64,000 nucleotides of DNA from Typha latifolia (Eukaryota; Streptophyta; Magnoliopsida; Poales; Typhaceae): the NCBI GenBank assembly GCA_019914945.1, contig CM034100.1:14457096-14521095 (forward strand). The letters run 5' to 3'. This document shows positions 1 to 14,529 of the stretch, one piece after another. The position numbers and the translations under genes were made by a program. The notes below the pieces were generated by a model. It was not told where the DNA came from, searched no databases, and saw nothing but the letters and a program-made list of their open reading frames with translations. Numbering within the stretch: the first letter of the stretch is position 1; each line of letters opens with the position of its first letter.

Positions 1-279
1 ATCAGCTACCACCGGTGGCGGCAGGCGCTCGGCTTCATACTTGATCGGATACTCCTCGGAGAAGTGGACCCACGCCTCCCTAAAGGAGAAATCACCTTCG
101 TGCTGAAAGGAACACAACCCAAAAGACCCAAGACTCGAATTTAATCCCAAACACTCGAAACATAACTGGATTCGAAGAAAATTAAAAGGCTCCAAGGTTG
201 AGAAAGGATCTGTTACCTGGAGAGAGAAGAAGATGGCGAAGGCGGCGAGGAGGAGGATGCTGAGATCGCGTTTCCGCAT
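1..279 (-). CDS. FG-GAP repeat-containing membrane protein, 5' end only
   Basis: Two exons of a gene that continues beyond the left edge. Exon 1 (217-279) encodes 21 residues beginning MRKRDLSILLLAAFAIFFSL, a short basic start followed by one hydrophobic segment. That reads as a signal anchor or signal peptide. Exon 2 (1-102) continues in phase with HEGDFSFREAWVHFSEEYPI and ends in LPPPVVAD, just where the FG-GAP (integrin alpha-like) repeats start in the family. The intron (103-216) has GT-AG ends. The N-terminus closely matches the plant single-copy FG-GAP family that includes Arabidopsis At3g51050, as I remember it. Function is poorly known; the family is thought to sit in the secretory pathway with a lumenal beta-propeller. 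Only about 55 residues are visible, so the rest is inferred. Confidence 0.85.
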   Translation of the reverse strand, partial: MRKRDLSILLLAAFAIFFSLQVTDPFSTLEPFNFLRIQLCFECLGLNSSLGSFGLCSFQHEGDFSFREAWVHFSEEYPIKYEAERLPPPVVAD

Positions 280-1624
280 CTCTGCGGCCTTCGGGAGGGG
301 AAGAGGAGGTGGAAATCGAGCAGACGTTTCTAAGGTCGACCTGGTTTGTTTAACGGTTTTGGATCCGGAGTTCGAGTTCGGATTCTCTCCAGTGCATTGG
401 ATATGATCCGAGTTTTTGGTGCTTTTTTTTTTTGTGCAAGTTGCAAATAAAAAAGAAATAGAGGATTTTTTTTTTCTTTAGGCTCCAAAATCACTTTCTC
501 TGTAATTCAAAAAATTCTTAAATTAGTTCATATATTTATAACTAAAATGAGACTTTTAATTTTTCCATCAAATTTAACTCAGCACTATAACTATTTTGAT
601 TATTTAGTAGCATTATCTTAAAATTCGTATGTTTTCTCTAATAAACATTATGAGGCATTTTGATCATTTTTAATACTATTCAGTTAAGTTTAACAAAAAA
701 GTTGACCGTCTCACTTTAATCATAAATATAAAAACTTATTTGAGACTATTAGATTATGGAACTCTAGATTCATAATCAAACATCAAATTATCTCTATTCT
801 AATTAAAAACAACATTCAAGTTATTTCACACATAAGCCCAATTATATCTTTTGATTTGATTAAAATTATTTTAAGAATCATTTCTCCTCTCTTACCACTC
901 ACATATCTTATTCTACAAACAAAAATTTCATGATACTTTTAATGAAATTCTTGAGTCTTTCTGTGCCAGTCATAGCAGACTAAGGCTCTTCTAGAGGGCC
1001 TTCCCACTGACTGACTGCTTGCCCGTCTCCCCTCTCTTAGGAGGTTATCCTCCATTTCTCCTCTCTTTTCCTCTCTCCTACTCCTTCCTTATCTATATCT
1101 GTTGTCCCTCTTTCCCCCCTCGCCTAAAGAGCAGGAAATTTACATATCAGACAACAAGTACTCGTCTTTCGCTCTCTAGTAGTGTAGCCTTAATCTCCTT
1201 CCAATCCTTTTTCTGAGAAAAACTGTAATGTGCCATGGATTTCTCATGATTTTTTTAATAGAAAATCAATGTACTAAAATAACTCTCTGTCGTTCTGTAT
1301 ATCTTCAAGGCTTCTTTAATATCAGAACCATATAGCAGATGTACAGAAAGACAATTAAATTATACAATGAGCTTAAGATCACATATAAGTATGAAAGAAT
1401 AGTCATTTCTTTCACTTCTGTCTGGACTGTAAAGACAAATGGATCCAACAGTGAATAAATTAGTGCATGAAATACTTCATACAGAACGTAGACAAGAACG
1501 ACGAAATCCGAAAATACTCTCAAGGAAGCATTATCCTATATAGGTACACTTGAGTATGATATAGTGTAGATCGTGAAAGACAAGAAAGATTCCCTAAGAA
1601 CTAGCAAACTAGTAGCTATCCAGT
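280..1624. other. Spacer between the FG-GAP gene and the CLB1-like gene
   Basis: AT-rich non-coding sequence. The first few hundred bases should hold the 5' UTR and promoter of the FG-GAP gene, which is transcribed leftward. The part near 1300-1624 should hold the 3' UTR of the CLB1-like gene. A pyrimidine-rich stretch lies near 1020-1130. The short open frames here show no family resemblance. Confidence 0.6.
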
Positions 1625-4600
1625 TCAACGGCCGTTGCCTTGAGAAGCTGGAGAGATGTTCCCATTCCTCTTGGCACTACTGAACGTGCCTGTCACACTT
1701 TTACCCATGAACTTCCCAGCTTTGCTTAGACCACTGCCCACTGCACCAAATCCACTTCCAACCAGCCCGACGCCAGCCCCAAGTCCTGTACCAACCAGTC
1801 CAACTCCTGATCCGACCAATGAGGCTGCCCCACCAAGGGCATCCATCGTGCTTCCAATGAGCCCAGCTTCCTTCATCCTCCTCCTCTCCTCCATGGCCCT
1901 CTTCTCTAGTTCTAGAGCCTCTAGCTGCTCTTCTTTTGTAAATGGATGATACAAGACCTGCAACAACTCGGAGTAGTAAATTACCAGACCACTGGATACA
2001 GAGGTAAACAGACTGCATAAACATACATGGCTCATATGAACTGATAGCTCCATATGGCATAGATTAGAGTATTCGTATCAGTTTCTCTAGCGAAATATAG
2101 AAAATTTGGCTACTTTTTCTATTTTCAAGAAGCGCTCTTTTGTACTTATCAACATCAAAATCCCTATTCCATTCTCTAAACATTTATGTATTATTTATGT
2201 TTAAGCTTATTATCTATTAATTTTTTAAAAGTTATGCTATTCAGCACTTAAAAAGATCATATATTGTTAAGGATAGGGAAGCTACAGTGCTCCTCTACAT
2301 TTAGAGAAGCACTGTAGCTTTCTCTGGATTCAGGGAATGGCTAGGGAAACAGATGTGAAAGGGTGTTTATCAATGTTACAGGCAGGAAAGGCAGGAGACT
2401 CAAGATTGAACTAACCCACGCATCTGCTCCCCTCTCAATCCACCTATAACTCCCATCTTCCAGAATCACATTCCCACCCCGTCATCGAGAGCAGCCAGCC
2501 CGATGTTTGTATGCAGCGGAGGACCATTTATTATGGGGACTTACCAATAAGGGAGATGCACAGAGGAAGAGAAGGCAGATGTTTGTTATAAACATTACAG
2601 GAATGGATTGCATATGTTGGCTTATCATTGCTTGGGAAGTCATTGATAGCGACTTTTGTTAGTTATAGAGGGACTACTTTACTCCTATTTTTTTCTCAAT
2701 CAAGTCGCTTTCCCTCATTCTAGCTCATTTTCCTGACTTACAATTTCTCATATTATGATTTTCGAGATCAACTTCTGGGATCTGAACCAGATATGAATGC
2801 TCTTATAAACTCATTCACAAAAAAGATTAATAAATCTTCTGTCATAATGCCTAGTTCATAGATATACTAGGGCGCAATCTCCACTAAAAAATAATGCTAT
2901 TCTAGGAAGATCGCACAAGTGGAAATATGAGGGCTGCCACTCAGATAGCGATCCATCAATGAATCACTCTTCATAGCTGGGCACTAGCAATTCATTGGGG
3001 AAACAGGTGATGATATTCATGCCTAAAGATAAATCACCATTAGATGAAGCTGAATTTTATCAATGACTCGGTTTGCTGAGCCCAGATTTCCAATCTCATA
3101 ATTGTATCCAAACTGAAAGTTCCTTTGTCCTCTTCAATCTTACACATTTAAGAGTGAACGAAAAAGATGTACGAGAGAATTGGTCGGAGCAGAAGTTTCC
3201 GAATAATACATGCTTCAGATGAACATCATGTCCCTAGTGACAAATAGCTTCATCCTAGATTAGAAATTCACAGTGCAACAGAAGAAAAAATGGTAGAAAG
3301 AATGGTCAAAATTATCAGGAATACGTCTATACAGAAAATCAAATGCATACTACTGATATGATCTAGTCTTTCAAATGGAGCTGAAAGTTCCATTTGTGCA
3401 GGCATATTTCCAGTGTGCCATATGACAATTCACAATTAAATTTTTAGCACTACTATTGCCATCCATAATAAATATAATAATATCGTAATTGAGATAGGCA
3501 TATATTTTCACTTGCATATGTATTAAAGGTTAGATGTGGCTTCATAAGTCATTTTGGGCCACATAGTTGTACCTCCATCCTAGCAGCTAAAAATGGTGGA
3601 TTGAAGAAATACTTCAAAATCAAAGATGCACTTTTGGAAAGTAAGTGCATGGCTGAAGAACATCATATTGGAAATGCTGATTCTATGGCGAATAGAAATA
3701 ATTAAGGAATTTCGCCACTAAAACATTCTAAACAAATTATATTTAAGGTTTTGTATCGCCTCAATATAACATGATTTGCATTAAGCCATTTTTGCCTCTT
3801 ATCCTATTTCACATGATAGGCATTCTATTCTAATAGAAAAGAACAATTAGTCAATATGTAAGCATAAGAATCAGCTTTAAGGAGTGCACTTATTTTAGCA
3901 AACATGCAACAATGTGTTGACAAATCTCTTTCAAACATCCAACTCCTTTATGGTTCACAATTTCAAACATATCCAGATTAGCCGAAATGGATCAAGAAGA
4001 CTGCACGGCCGAAACGGGCCAAACAACCCAATACGGGTTGTTTAAAAATTCTGGTCAGATCCATCCAAAATGGATCCGACCTAAGGGATATCAATAATTG
4101 ACGCCCCCAAGACCCCAGCTACCCTCTTTTCAAAGTTTTAACTTTTACTCTATCTCTCACTCTCTTTCTCTCAAACTCTCCTACCACTCCTTGGATTTCA
4201 TTGAGCTCATCCGACGCCCGATCTGAACTCTAGTAAATATTTTCTCTCTTTTGGTTTTCTTTTCTTTTGTTTTTTTTTTGTTTTTTTGTTTCTCCTCTCT
4301 CTCTCCACCCCCCCACTCTCTAACTCCTTTTCTCTGCCTCTCTTACTACTGCAGAGCAGTAGTGAAAAGAAAGATTTTTTTATCTCACTTCTACAGTAGT
4401 CATTTACTATCGCAAAAGTTTATTGGATCCAGCTCGGTATTTATCATAGTTTCAAAATTTAAGTAAGTAATTATTTTAGTTTTTAAGCTTCATATGTGAG
4501 TAAGTTTTATTTTTTTATTTTTCTACCATTTCCTCAAAAAAATTGGTAAACTTTTTGCATTTTGAAATAATTTTAAAATTTTATATAATTAAAAATAGTC

Positions 4601-7600
4601 TAATACTGTATCAGCAAATACAAACATCTAATATCTATAATTTTTTCAGGTAGTTGATCCCGACCTCGATACTCAAAACCTTGATTAGGAGAAACACTAA
4701 CAACTCATATATAACAAATACAGCTCATAAATGAAAAATTATTGGCATTCATAAAAAAGAAAACATGGATATAATTTAAAACATTCACGAAAAAAAACAT
4801 GTTTTTAATATGCAAGAGATGTACTATTGTAAATGCTATTTCGAATTAAAAGGAGTGAACAAAGCAAGTGATACAAAGCAAGATACAAACCTTTACAGTA
4901 AGTGTCCCTCTGTCTTTCTTATCTTTAACCTTTAATGTATCTAGTGATGACAGCAGCCCCAGCTCAAACTCCTTGGAAACCTCTGCTTCTAGATCAATCA
5001 GCGATAACTTGGCTAAGCCCAGCTTCTTATCCTGTTTAAGTTGATCTTCATCATAAACCTGCAAATACAAGAGCAACCAATAATCTGATATTAATTGCTG
5101 CATCCAACAGAAAATTAATGTATTACTTGGCCCATTAAATATAGTTTTAAATTCCAATACTAAATCAACCAATGAATAAGGGGTATCAGTTTGAGCTCAG
5201 CGCAAAATGTGAATCTTGTGTAAGGATAGTCCAGATGTCCATCCATTTATAAGATTACAAAACATTATTAGCTGGGACATTGCTGGATGCTTTTTCCATT
5301 TGGCCCGGATGCCCATCTCCTTACATGATAGCCATGAAATAAGATGCCAAAAATTTCCTAATATTTAACCTAAGTGATGAAATTTTTAGTTCCACACTAA
5401 TGTCTAGGTAATAGGTCGTGGGTCAGTTTCAGAATTGACTCATGACAAAACCCAGCTCAAATGCCTTTCTACTATCCTTTCTGTCAGATTCATATGATAA
5501 CAACCCTCTATAATCAATTATTTTCCTGACAGAGGTTATATAAGTACCAAAGGGGATAAATTTAAACCTACACTCATATGAGTTAACTAACAACCAAAGG
5601 CAGATGTTCATTGTTTCAATATTCTCCTAGAAACTAGAAAATGAAAGATTGACTCTAACAAAAGCTGCAGAAATTCAGCAAAGATTGCACGTCTGAATAG
5701 AAGGAAGAGATGAGAAAACAATACATAAAGCCACAAATTACTGATCTTTACGAGAAAATGGTTCAGTTAATGACTATTGTCAGTTTGTCACAACCTGATT
5801 TTGGAATAATGACCGGCCACGTACAAGAGAAGTACTTGAGATACACGAGCTTTAACATTTATATTCAAAACCCAATATGATAAAAGAATCAAATGCATAA
5901 TAACAACTTTCTTTTACATAACCCAAATACTAAGTAGATAATTAGACTCCTAATTGAACTTTGGTTATAAATGCTAAGACTTCATGTTCTCAAAGTACTC
6001 TCTTAAGGTATATTGTTGGTCATGATTTTGAAATCGGATCGTGACAACTATTATATGAGAACATAATAAAAGGATGTAGCACACAACTAACGGACAATTC
6101 CAGAAGTAAACGTGGATTAAAGCACACACCAATCAAAAGAAGAGTACCCTTGGAAATATATTGTACCTCAAAGAAAAGAGATTGTGTTTCCTTGTCTTCA
6201 GCAATCAACTCAAACGTTTCATTCCATTCGGGATTGAGATTGTCATCGATTACTTTTGTTTTAACCTTGAACATGGGACGTACATAAACAACCACATAAG
6301 GATCAGATTTACCAATATATTCCTTATTTTTCAAACCATTTGCTTTTACTACAGTCACTGAAAGCCTGCCCTGCGGTTTAAGCTCCAGCTCACTGCAAGA
6401 AATTACATCTTAAGTAAGATTACCATATAATCAATACCATATGTATAGATCAATTTGTTTCATTAATGCTGAAAAATAAACAGAAGAACAAAAAAAATAT
6501 GAAGTAGATAAAACTATTTAATCCATTTTGTTCAAAAAGCAACATAAAGATCCTGCCAGTATTTGATAAACATAACTAAATCAACACAATTGAAATACAT
6601 ATATGAGCATCACATGAAGAGAAGAAAGATCTTCATGTATTAAAATCAATTTGAAACATGGAATAGAGACAGAACATATCTAACTACATATTATAGAGAC
6701 ATGGAATAGGAATAGCTGACAAACTACAGAATATTAAAGGAAATACTACAATTTCAAAAACTATAAACAGTTTTCAAGAGTCTAATACTTCCTCAATACC
6801 ATTATTGATATCTACAGAGGTTGGTCTTGATTCCAAAGAACAAGGTTGATGTTGACATTTTTATGTCTTAGCACTTCATCTTGCAGTTGTTTCTGCCAAA
6901 GTACAATTTTGACAACACAGCACAACCTTCCTTTGGCCCATATTGTGAGCAAATAACTTGATTCATCAAATTAAGCAGTATTTCAACCTAAGGCTGAAAC
7001 GGAGAAGCTTATATGAAAGTGCAGGAAAAAAAAGTATTGTGGTGCAGAGTACCATAAGCCTAAAATGCACAAAAACACCAGAAAGATATGGAACAAAAGA
7101 AATAGGCACATATGATGGAATAAAGAGATCATCTCTTGTGCCTTAGTTACAATAATCATAAGGATGGAAAATTGGTGATGTTAGAAAGGCATGAGTAAAT
7201 ACTTTAGGGGGTTTAGAAAATTGTTATATTTCCCCTCAAGTTTACCATAAACAGTTGTAGAAATGATGGAATCTGATGTTACAGGGCAAAACTGAAACAC
7301 ACACCAAAAATCAACGGTAAAAAGAGGCATCGTTTATTTTTTTCATCCTTGCTCCATCCAGATGCCCATGTATCAGCAATAGTTAAGGGAATCAGTTATG
7401 GACTTATAGTGGATGTGAAGTATTTTCCCTGGTTTAGTATCCAGCCAGAAAAATTGGTTGCAGATGCCAGATTTGAGAAGAAAAAAAAAAGACATGGAAA
7501 CTGGAACCTTCTGAGGAAAAGCTTTAATAGAGTATTAGAGTTAAAAATGAAGTCGGCTTTTGAAGACACTAGAGCTTATCAATATCATATCCGCTGCAAG

Positions 7601-10600
7601 CAACCCCAAAAGAATAAATTGATGAATGGGCAGAAGAGACTACAAAGATTCAGTTATACATAAAAAATCTAAAACAGTTTGCCTGATAAGTTCTAACCTG
7701 AATCAATCTCAAGGATGATAAAAATATCCATTGATTCAGTGAAGAAAGAATCTTACCTCATATCTACATCTACTCCGCCAAGTGGCACAACAATCCTATG
7801 AGGCCACTGAAGCATGTCGGAAACAATCGACTCCACAGTATCCTATTCAATGGGAACAAAAAGGCCAGATTCATAGGTAGTTCTAGACATGGGCTACTAC
7901 AGGAAGTGAATGGTACAAAACTAGTAAAAGCAAGATACTTACATCAATCATGTCTGAAAGTCCAGGGATAGCAGTCAGGCTTCCTCCCACAGCCTTCAAT
8001 GTGTAATCAATTCTAGGCTTTGGCTGAAATAAATATTCGTAACATTATTTCAGGCAATATAAGTATTCCAAATAAGCACTTTCTTGAAAACATTGCAAAT
8101 GCCTCTATATTTAACTATCTGTAATTCTAATATAGAATGTGCCTAATAATTTATGACAGAATATATCTCCATATAGTGCCACTGGAAGCAAAGCATGTGT
8201 AGTGCAAAACTTTTTATAGGTTAACCATATGATTATATTACTTGGCAAATTTAACTTTACTCTGTTAGTCATTTATCAGATATTATATATATAGCTCCTC
8301 TAACAACAATTATCACAGCATTAAACATGCTCTCTCTATTTCATACGAGGAAGCACAGTAGTTCCATACTATAGGTGACTCATATAGGATAATATATCAG
8401 ATAAGATACTTATCAAATATTTTAACAATCCAAATATTGCAGGTATGCTTAAATACTTCTTGAATAGTTCTGAGAGACCTATAGAGATGTCCAATTGAAG
8501 GAGACTAATATCTTTGATTTCTCCAGAAGATTTCCTTTGCGAAATATGTTGATCTTATTTTCTATTTTGAGAAATCATTTATGGATGTGTGTGTGTATGT
8601 GTGCCAATAGCATTTCTTCCACCATGCAGATCAGTATACATGACCATGCTATGCCAAATAACTAACTACAAACTTTTTTACTAAAATGATAATGTCATTT
8701 TATTGTGACATTTACACCACCAGCTGACAATTAATATACATAATTGATAGAAACATATCTTAAGAATTATAGGTGGATAAAATCACTCATACCTCAGCTA
8801 GGAGAGCAACAACAACAGCAGAGATGCAGGGAATCTCTTCAGAAAGTTGAAAAATGACACGGATTACAGTAAAAACCTGAAGATCTTTTAGCTGCAAAGT
8901 TTTAAGAACAATACGATATCAAAAATTATTCTAATAAAATAGAGTGCCTTTTCTTTTGTGGCAATTTTACTATAGAGAACAGAATACAATTTAAAGAAAC
9001 CGAAATCTCAAAGACTAATCTCTCATTTCAAACTAAACAAACAAAAACCTGAATGGGTAGTGAAGCAACAACTGCTTCAACTGCAAGAATTATGCTTGGG
9101 TCTCCACCCCATCGGAAGTCAATATCCATTGTAATTTGGCCTTTCTTAAGGCTCTGAACACGGATACCTTCACAAAAATTAATAAATTCTTTTAGATAAA
9201 GTAACAGGCGTGATTTCTCCAAACTCTATTACAAAAAGAGAAAATTAAATAAATTACAATAGATGACTTCCCAACATTAACAGAAATAAATTTGTAGGAT
9301 ATAATAGAAATGATGATAGGTGGACTAGCATCACCAAGAACAATAAAAGGAAGCAAAGAAAAAAAAAAAAGAAGAGATGTCCACAAGGTGGAAACTGGAA
9401 AGATGAGCAGAAAGTTCCCTAGAATAGAGTATCCGACATCAGGTTGTCTATAGGGAGACAAGAAAAAGATAGACACCATAATATTTACCAATCACAAAGA
9501 AAAACATAAAGCATGAAGAGATATCTAATTAAAATTTTAAAAGATGATATGCAGTTATGCACAAGCATTTGCACCTGAACTAGCTTTAAACCTTCATTGT
9601 AATACAAGTTAAAGGCAGTTCTGGGAAGTAATTTGTATTTTAATATAAGAAGTTTACTAGTTTAGCTTGAATCACGTGATGGTAAAGAAGTGAGTGTTTA
9701 TTTACAAAGTCTGCTCTCTGAGTGAATTCCTTCCTAAAACGTTACATTTTTTGCTTCAATTATAACAACATCAAAATCTGCCTGTAGGGCACGAGAAAGC
9801 AACTTTAGGCAAGAAACAGTCCTTACATGTTTAAATCTTTCTTTCTGTAGCACATTAATGGAAGGATATATCTTATTTGTCACAGTTAGTTTACTTGTCA
9901 AAGGTAATCACCTATGATATCACGATACAGACAAGACAACTAAAATGAGAAGCAGAAGCGAGAAATATTACTTTATAAGTTTATATATCCATTGACAGCA
10001 ATACCAAATTATCACTTGAGAAATAGAATGATAAACGAATCCACCTTTATAATTTATATATCAAACGAAGTATTAAAATACAGTTGTAACCTAGATTATG
10101 CTTCAGGTAAGCCATACATATGATTAGAATCATTGAACGTAAGATTGCAAAACAGTCACATAGTAAAGCATGTAAACTCATCTCACTCATTATTTATATG
10201 TTTCCAGAGAACTCAAAGTAAGCTAATGACATTAAACCAACAAAGTGAGGAAGTACTGTATTCTCAAACTTGTACTTTGTTTAAAAATTTAAATACAAAC
10301 CTTCAATCTTTGGTGGCACATGTCCAAGAAAAAATTTGCTGAACTTAAGTGAGGATATTCCAGCCGGTCGATAGTCATCAAGTAGTGGTTCAACGGATTC
10401 CTTAACGACCATAGTGGCTGCCTAAAACCATATACAAAATGGAAATTAGTAACGGATTTACATAATTAAAACTAGCATTTATTATCCAGAAATATTGGGT
10501 CTGGCTTTGTTTTATAGAGGGAGAATAATAATATAGATAGTTTGTATTACAACTCTTTCCATGATTAAGATTTACTAAATCAGGATGAAAATGTACTATA

Positions 10601-13005
10601 AAGATCTCATCCAGAAAGTTATAGAAGTCAAGTTTTTGACATAATCTATTTAGGCAGTGCAACCAAGTTACCCGATGCAAGATGCAAGCTTACACAACAT
10701 CAGTGTGCTCCACAATATTACTATGCAGTTAAAATTACACAGAGGAACTAAACAGTGAAGAAATATGTGCACTTGGGAAGTGATAGCTTTCACAAAAAGC
10801 TTTTGGAATGTCATACAAAGACATTCTAGCTACAGAAGAGCAAATTAGAATAACCAGATTTCTATGTAACTGGGTCGAAAAAAAGGAAATTTCTTACTTG
10901 AGCAATAAAAGGCCAGAGTTTGCTCAGATGCTTGTTCAGCCATTTCACCTGCATGACAGAATAAAATCATGATTCTCGAGAACACTGCAAAATCGTAAAA
11001 CCAAGTAAAACATGAAGAAACTATCAAAATTTTATCAGTACGAACAAGCGAGAGAAAATATTTTGTAAAAATCTTTGATTACTAGTATGCACTTGCAAGA
11101 ATGTACCCATGCATTCTGTGTACAAGAGTGCAAACCTCTACGAGATTTCTATTAGAAATCCCATGGAGGTCGCATTGCATCATTTCAAGTGGCACCTTAT
11201 TTCTCATCCTATTGAAGAAGGAACATTTCATTCAGGAAAAGAAGAAGAAATTCACTTGCAATTTCCCACCTGAAACATGGTTCACATGATAGTACAATTG
11301 GAAGATCACAAGTGGAGAAGAATTAACACCAGACAATTGACAAGATAAAGGACAATTCTGGCAAAACTGAATCGCTGGTCAACACCTTTAGTATAGAGTA
11401 GCTAACAACAGAGATGAAGCTCATGTTGGTGTGCTGAAAACACTTGTGTATTTCCTACATCGAAGAAGTTCCCACTACAAAGGGAAGGCAAAGTGCAAAA
11501 CAAACTAGAGCTACTATCAATTGTCCTGACTCCATAAAAAACTAAGACCAAGGGTTCATGCAGCGTACACCAAAGGATGGAGTATGAATATATTTATTAA
11601 GTAGAAAGCAATTGATATTTCAACTTTGAAGAAAGAAAAAACTAAATCTCCATGATGCCATATGTTCTTGAAACATTTCATCCGATGACTGTTGCAGTTC
11701 ATTATTTTCAAATTAATGCACCAAAAGGATATCTATGCAGATGGATAGTAATTCCATCACAATAAAGCAACTAAAAAGAATAAACTAGGTGACAATTTGC
11801 AGATGAAGATCAAATTGGACGTACCTGTTCAAAAGCTGGAAAAGATATCCATTCAGGAAAATTGTCACCACAAAGTTTCTTCAGATCATCTCTACTAAGA
11901 GAGCCAAGAAGTTTGATATCGACAGCCTGTAAAACAAGATTTTTAAGTCACATAAACTAAGAAATTGCTAAATCTAACTATCAAAGCTATTAAATCACTT
12001 CCATATTAGTGAGTGGAGCATATATCACAATCTTATAGATCATATGAATGAAGTGTTATCATATGAGTAAGGTGCCACAACATTGATGCAGGAGTTTCAT
12101 TACATAATTTTGACGGCAATCAACTGAGGGAAAATTAAGTGTCTTATCGCTGTAAGAGTGCAGCCTTTTTACCTTTTAGTTTACTTGATAAAATAAAAAC
12201 GTCCCAACAATGGGCAGGCTTTGCTGAGAATAATACTATATACATCTAAACTGTTTATACTCTTAGTAAGTATAGAGTGTGTACATACATATTTCCTACT
12301 GAAAAAGCATGAACAACAAAACTTAATAGACAGACTACAAGAACGAGGATCGTTGTGAGAACGCTTTAGATAACTTGCACAGCTGCATTATCTACTTCTT
12401 AGTCAGTGTATGACACCTGTTTTATTCTTCTTTTGCATTTTCTGAAAAACATAGCTCAGCCCTTTGTATATTCCAGCAAATGAGCACTACTCCCAAAAAA
12501 TACTGCCAATATTAACAAATAAGGGTCTCCAGCTCACGACTGCTGCTTTTGTCAAATATTTCATTACTCTGAAATTACTAGTAATACAGTATCCTATTTC
12601 AAAATATACATTACATAACCAAATTTACTACTTTATCCATCCATCTTCTTCCACATCATTGCTGATTCATTCCAACAAGCCAAAGCCAATAACGTCAGCA
12701 ACTCTAACACAAATTCAATTAGGTTAACCAAAAATTATTTACCAACGAAAATGACAAAAGTGACTCCCAATAAGAATGTTCTAACCATGTAATCCCAATA
12801 TCTCCAATCAATTCGAGCATAGAACGAACTTTTGTCACAAAATCAGGAAATTCCAAGCAGGAAAAACTACTGTAGAAGAAAAGAAAAGATTTTAATCAAC
12901 CTTGGTGGTGCGTTTGGTGCTGCGATACCTCATCATGCGGCTCCACCCAGCCATGAGAGCAATCCCCACCAAAATCCCCATCACCATGCCCGAGATCAAC
13001 CCCAT
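1625..13005 (-). CDS. CLB1: Single-C2 synaptotagmin-like lipid-binding protein (CLB1/SYT7, NTMC2T4 type)
   Basis: Eleven GT-AG exons join in phase to a 496-residue protein: 12901-13005, 11825-11926, 10898-10948, 10301-10421, 9049-9167, 8793-8891, 7943-8023, 7757-7842, 6167-6392, 4891-5058 and 1625-1957. Residues 3-20 form an N-terminal membrane anchor. Residues about 55-250 are an SMP (TULIP) lipid-transfer domain. One C2 domain follows at about 260-390, with loop acidic residues in KSDPY and YDEDQ. The tail is a glycine-rich GLVGSG-type repeat (about 415-470), as in Arabidopsis CLB1 (about 510 residues from memory). The start was chosen because MGLISG begins the family anchor. Such proteins tether membranes at ER contact sites and bind lipid with calcium; Arabidopsis CLB1 has also been reported as a regulator of a thalianol synthase promoter. 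Two-C2 SYT1-5 proteins are excluded by the single C2. The last intron (1958-4890) is the longest. Confidence 0.93.
2268..2323. repeat. Short imperfect inverted repeat in the last CLB1 intron
   Basis: The arms AAGCTACAGTGC and GCACTGTAGCTT face each other across about 17 bases. It may be the core of a small MITE or a chance hairpin. No flanking duplication was found. Confidence 0.45.
3990..4090. repeat. Possible transposon relic in the last CLB1 intron
   Basis: This GC-richer patch in an AT-rich intron includes the hairpin AACAACCC/GGGTTGTT (about 4022-4043) and a GGATCCGACC-type motif. Such motifs are common at the ends of non-autonomous hAT elements. No terminal repeats or target duplication could be defined. 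Confidence 0.25.
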
Positions 13006-14529
13006 CTCTCTCCCTCTACCTCACCGAAACCACCACTTCTCTCCCCCTCCCAAGCCCAACAAAGCCAACAAGATTCCTTCTCTCCCTTCTATTCCCAATT
13101 CCTATTCCATTCTTACCTTGTATCCTTCCTCCCGCGCCAAATTCCACCGGATCCAAGGAGGAAACCCAAGAATCAAGAAGCGCCCATGAGCGAGAAGAGA
13201 TCGGAAACGCCCGTGGAGGATAAGAGTTTATCGAGATGGGGACCGAATAGGAATAAGAGGAGTGGGGGGTTGAGACTAAGCCGTCGTCTATTAGTGGAAG
13301 CTGTAGAATAAATGTTAACTGGCGTTATTACTTATCCTCCCTATTCTTATAACGGATTAGGACGGGCGGAATAAGACACGTTACTATTCTTATTTCGGCT
13401 CAGAAGCTTCTCATATAACCAGGATAAAAGATATCGTTTGTCACTTGTCAGGGCTATTTCTGTCCAACTTTAAGATGTACTTCTACAAAATTAGAAACTT
13501 TCCTCATTTTGTATCTTCTAAATTATTTTTGATAGTAAGATTAATAAGTTTTTAAAAGGGAAGTCTTAATTAATGATCTTTACAAATATGCTCATTTCAT
13601 ATAAGAATATATAATGGAACGAAATTGCAAACAACTATTTACTCTTCACATTAATGCAACAAAAAATTCATGCTTATAATTATTTTATTTTTCTGTGAAT
13701 GGGTAAGAATTTATTGCTTTGTTTAGTCTCTCCGTCGATTAAAATTAAAATATGAGAAAATTCAGCAATTATGGCACACGAGAGGAATCTCTATGAGAAT
13801 TTGTGATTATGATTCAACATGTATTCATTCGTCTGTATTTTCTCTTATGTATTTTTTTAAATATATTAAAAATATCGCCGAATGATTATATTATTTCTCT
13901 AATGATTTTAAGTCTAACTTAAAGGAATTCTTAATATCATTCTGCAAGTAAAATACTATATTCCCATCAAAGACATGATGATAATTCTGGTCCATAATCT
14001 ACATAGTGAGTTGCTTGCTGCACAATTGTTCTATGGCAATCTCTCTTTCCTTTTGCAAAGAATCACTACAGATTAACCTAACTACCAAGAAGAAAGAACT
14101 CTTATGCAGTAATTCCATGTTAAGCCCTTTATGGATAGTAATTAAATTTCTTAATGGCTATTACATATTAATATTTTCTTTACTTAAAAGCCAGAGGAAA
14201 AAATGGTAAGTGGATGGGTGGGTGGGTCCAAGTTGTAAAGCACTGATTAGGTTGGTTCCAAATTAGGGCCCATCTTATCATTAAACTTAAAAAATAATTA
14301 CATTAGACCCTCTAAATTATTGCTAATTTTTACTAAGCCCATTATTTATTTATTATTTTGGCATAACTAGGAAACGAACAATATGCCAAGAAAATTTAAT
14401 GATATTATTTTTGATAAAAAAAATGTAGGAATTTATATTGGATGTTGTTAGTGATTACATAACCCTATAACCCTCACCACTAGCAAGCAAAAGCCCTACC
14501 AACAGGGACAAAAATTTCTCTTGTCAGGT
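13006..14529. other. CLB1-like promoter region and spacer
   Basis: The first about 200 bases are pyrimidine-rich and probably hold the 5' UTR of the leftward CLB1-like gene. Around 13240-13420 there is a possible small MITE: an end like CCGAATAGGAATAAG faces a diverged inverted copy near CTATTCTTATTTCGG. The rest is AT-rich with no recognisable gene. Confidence 0.4.

Noticed and set aside
12832..13311. 159-codon plus-strand frame at the CLB1 start
   Set aside because: It is antisense to the first CLB1 exon and its leader, with Pro/Ser-rich content from the pyrimidine leader.
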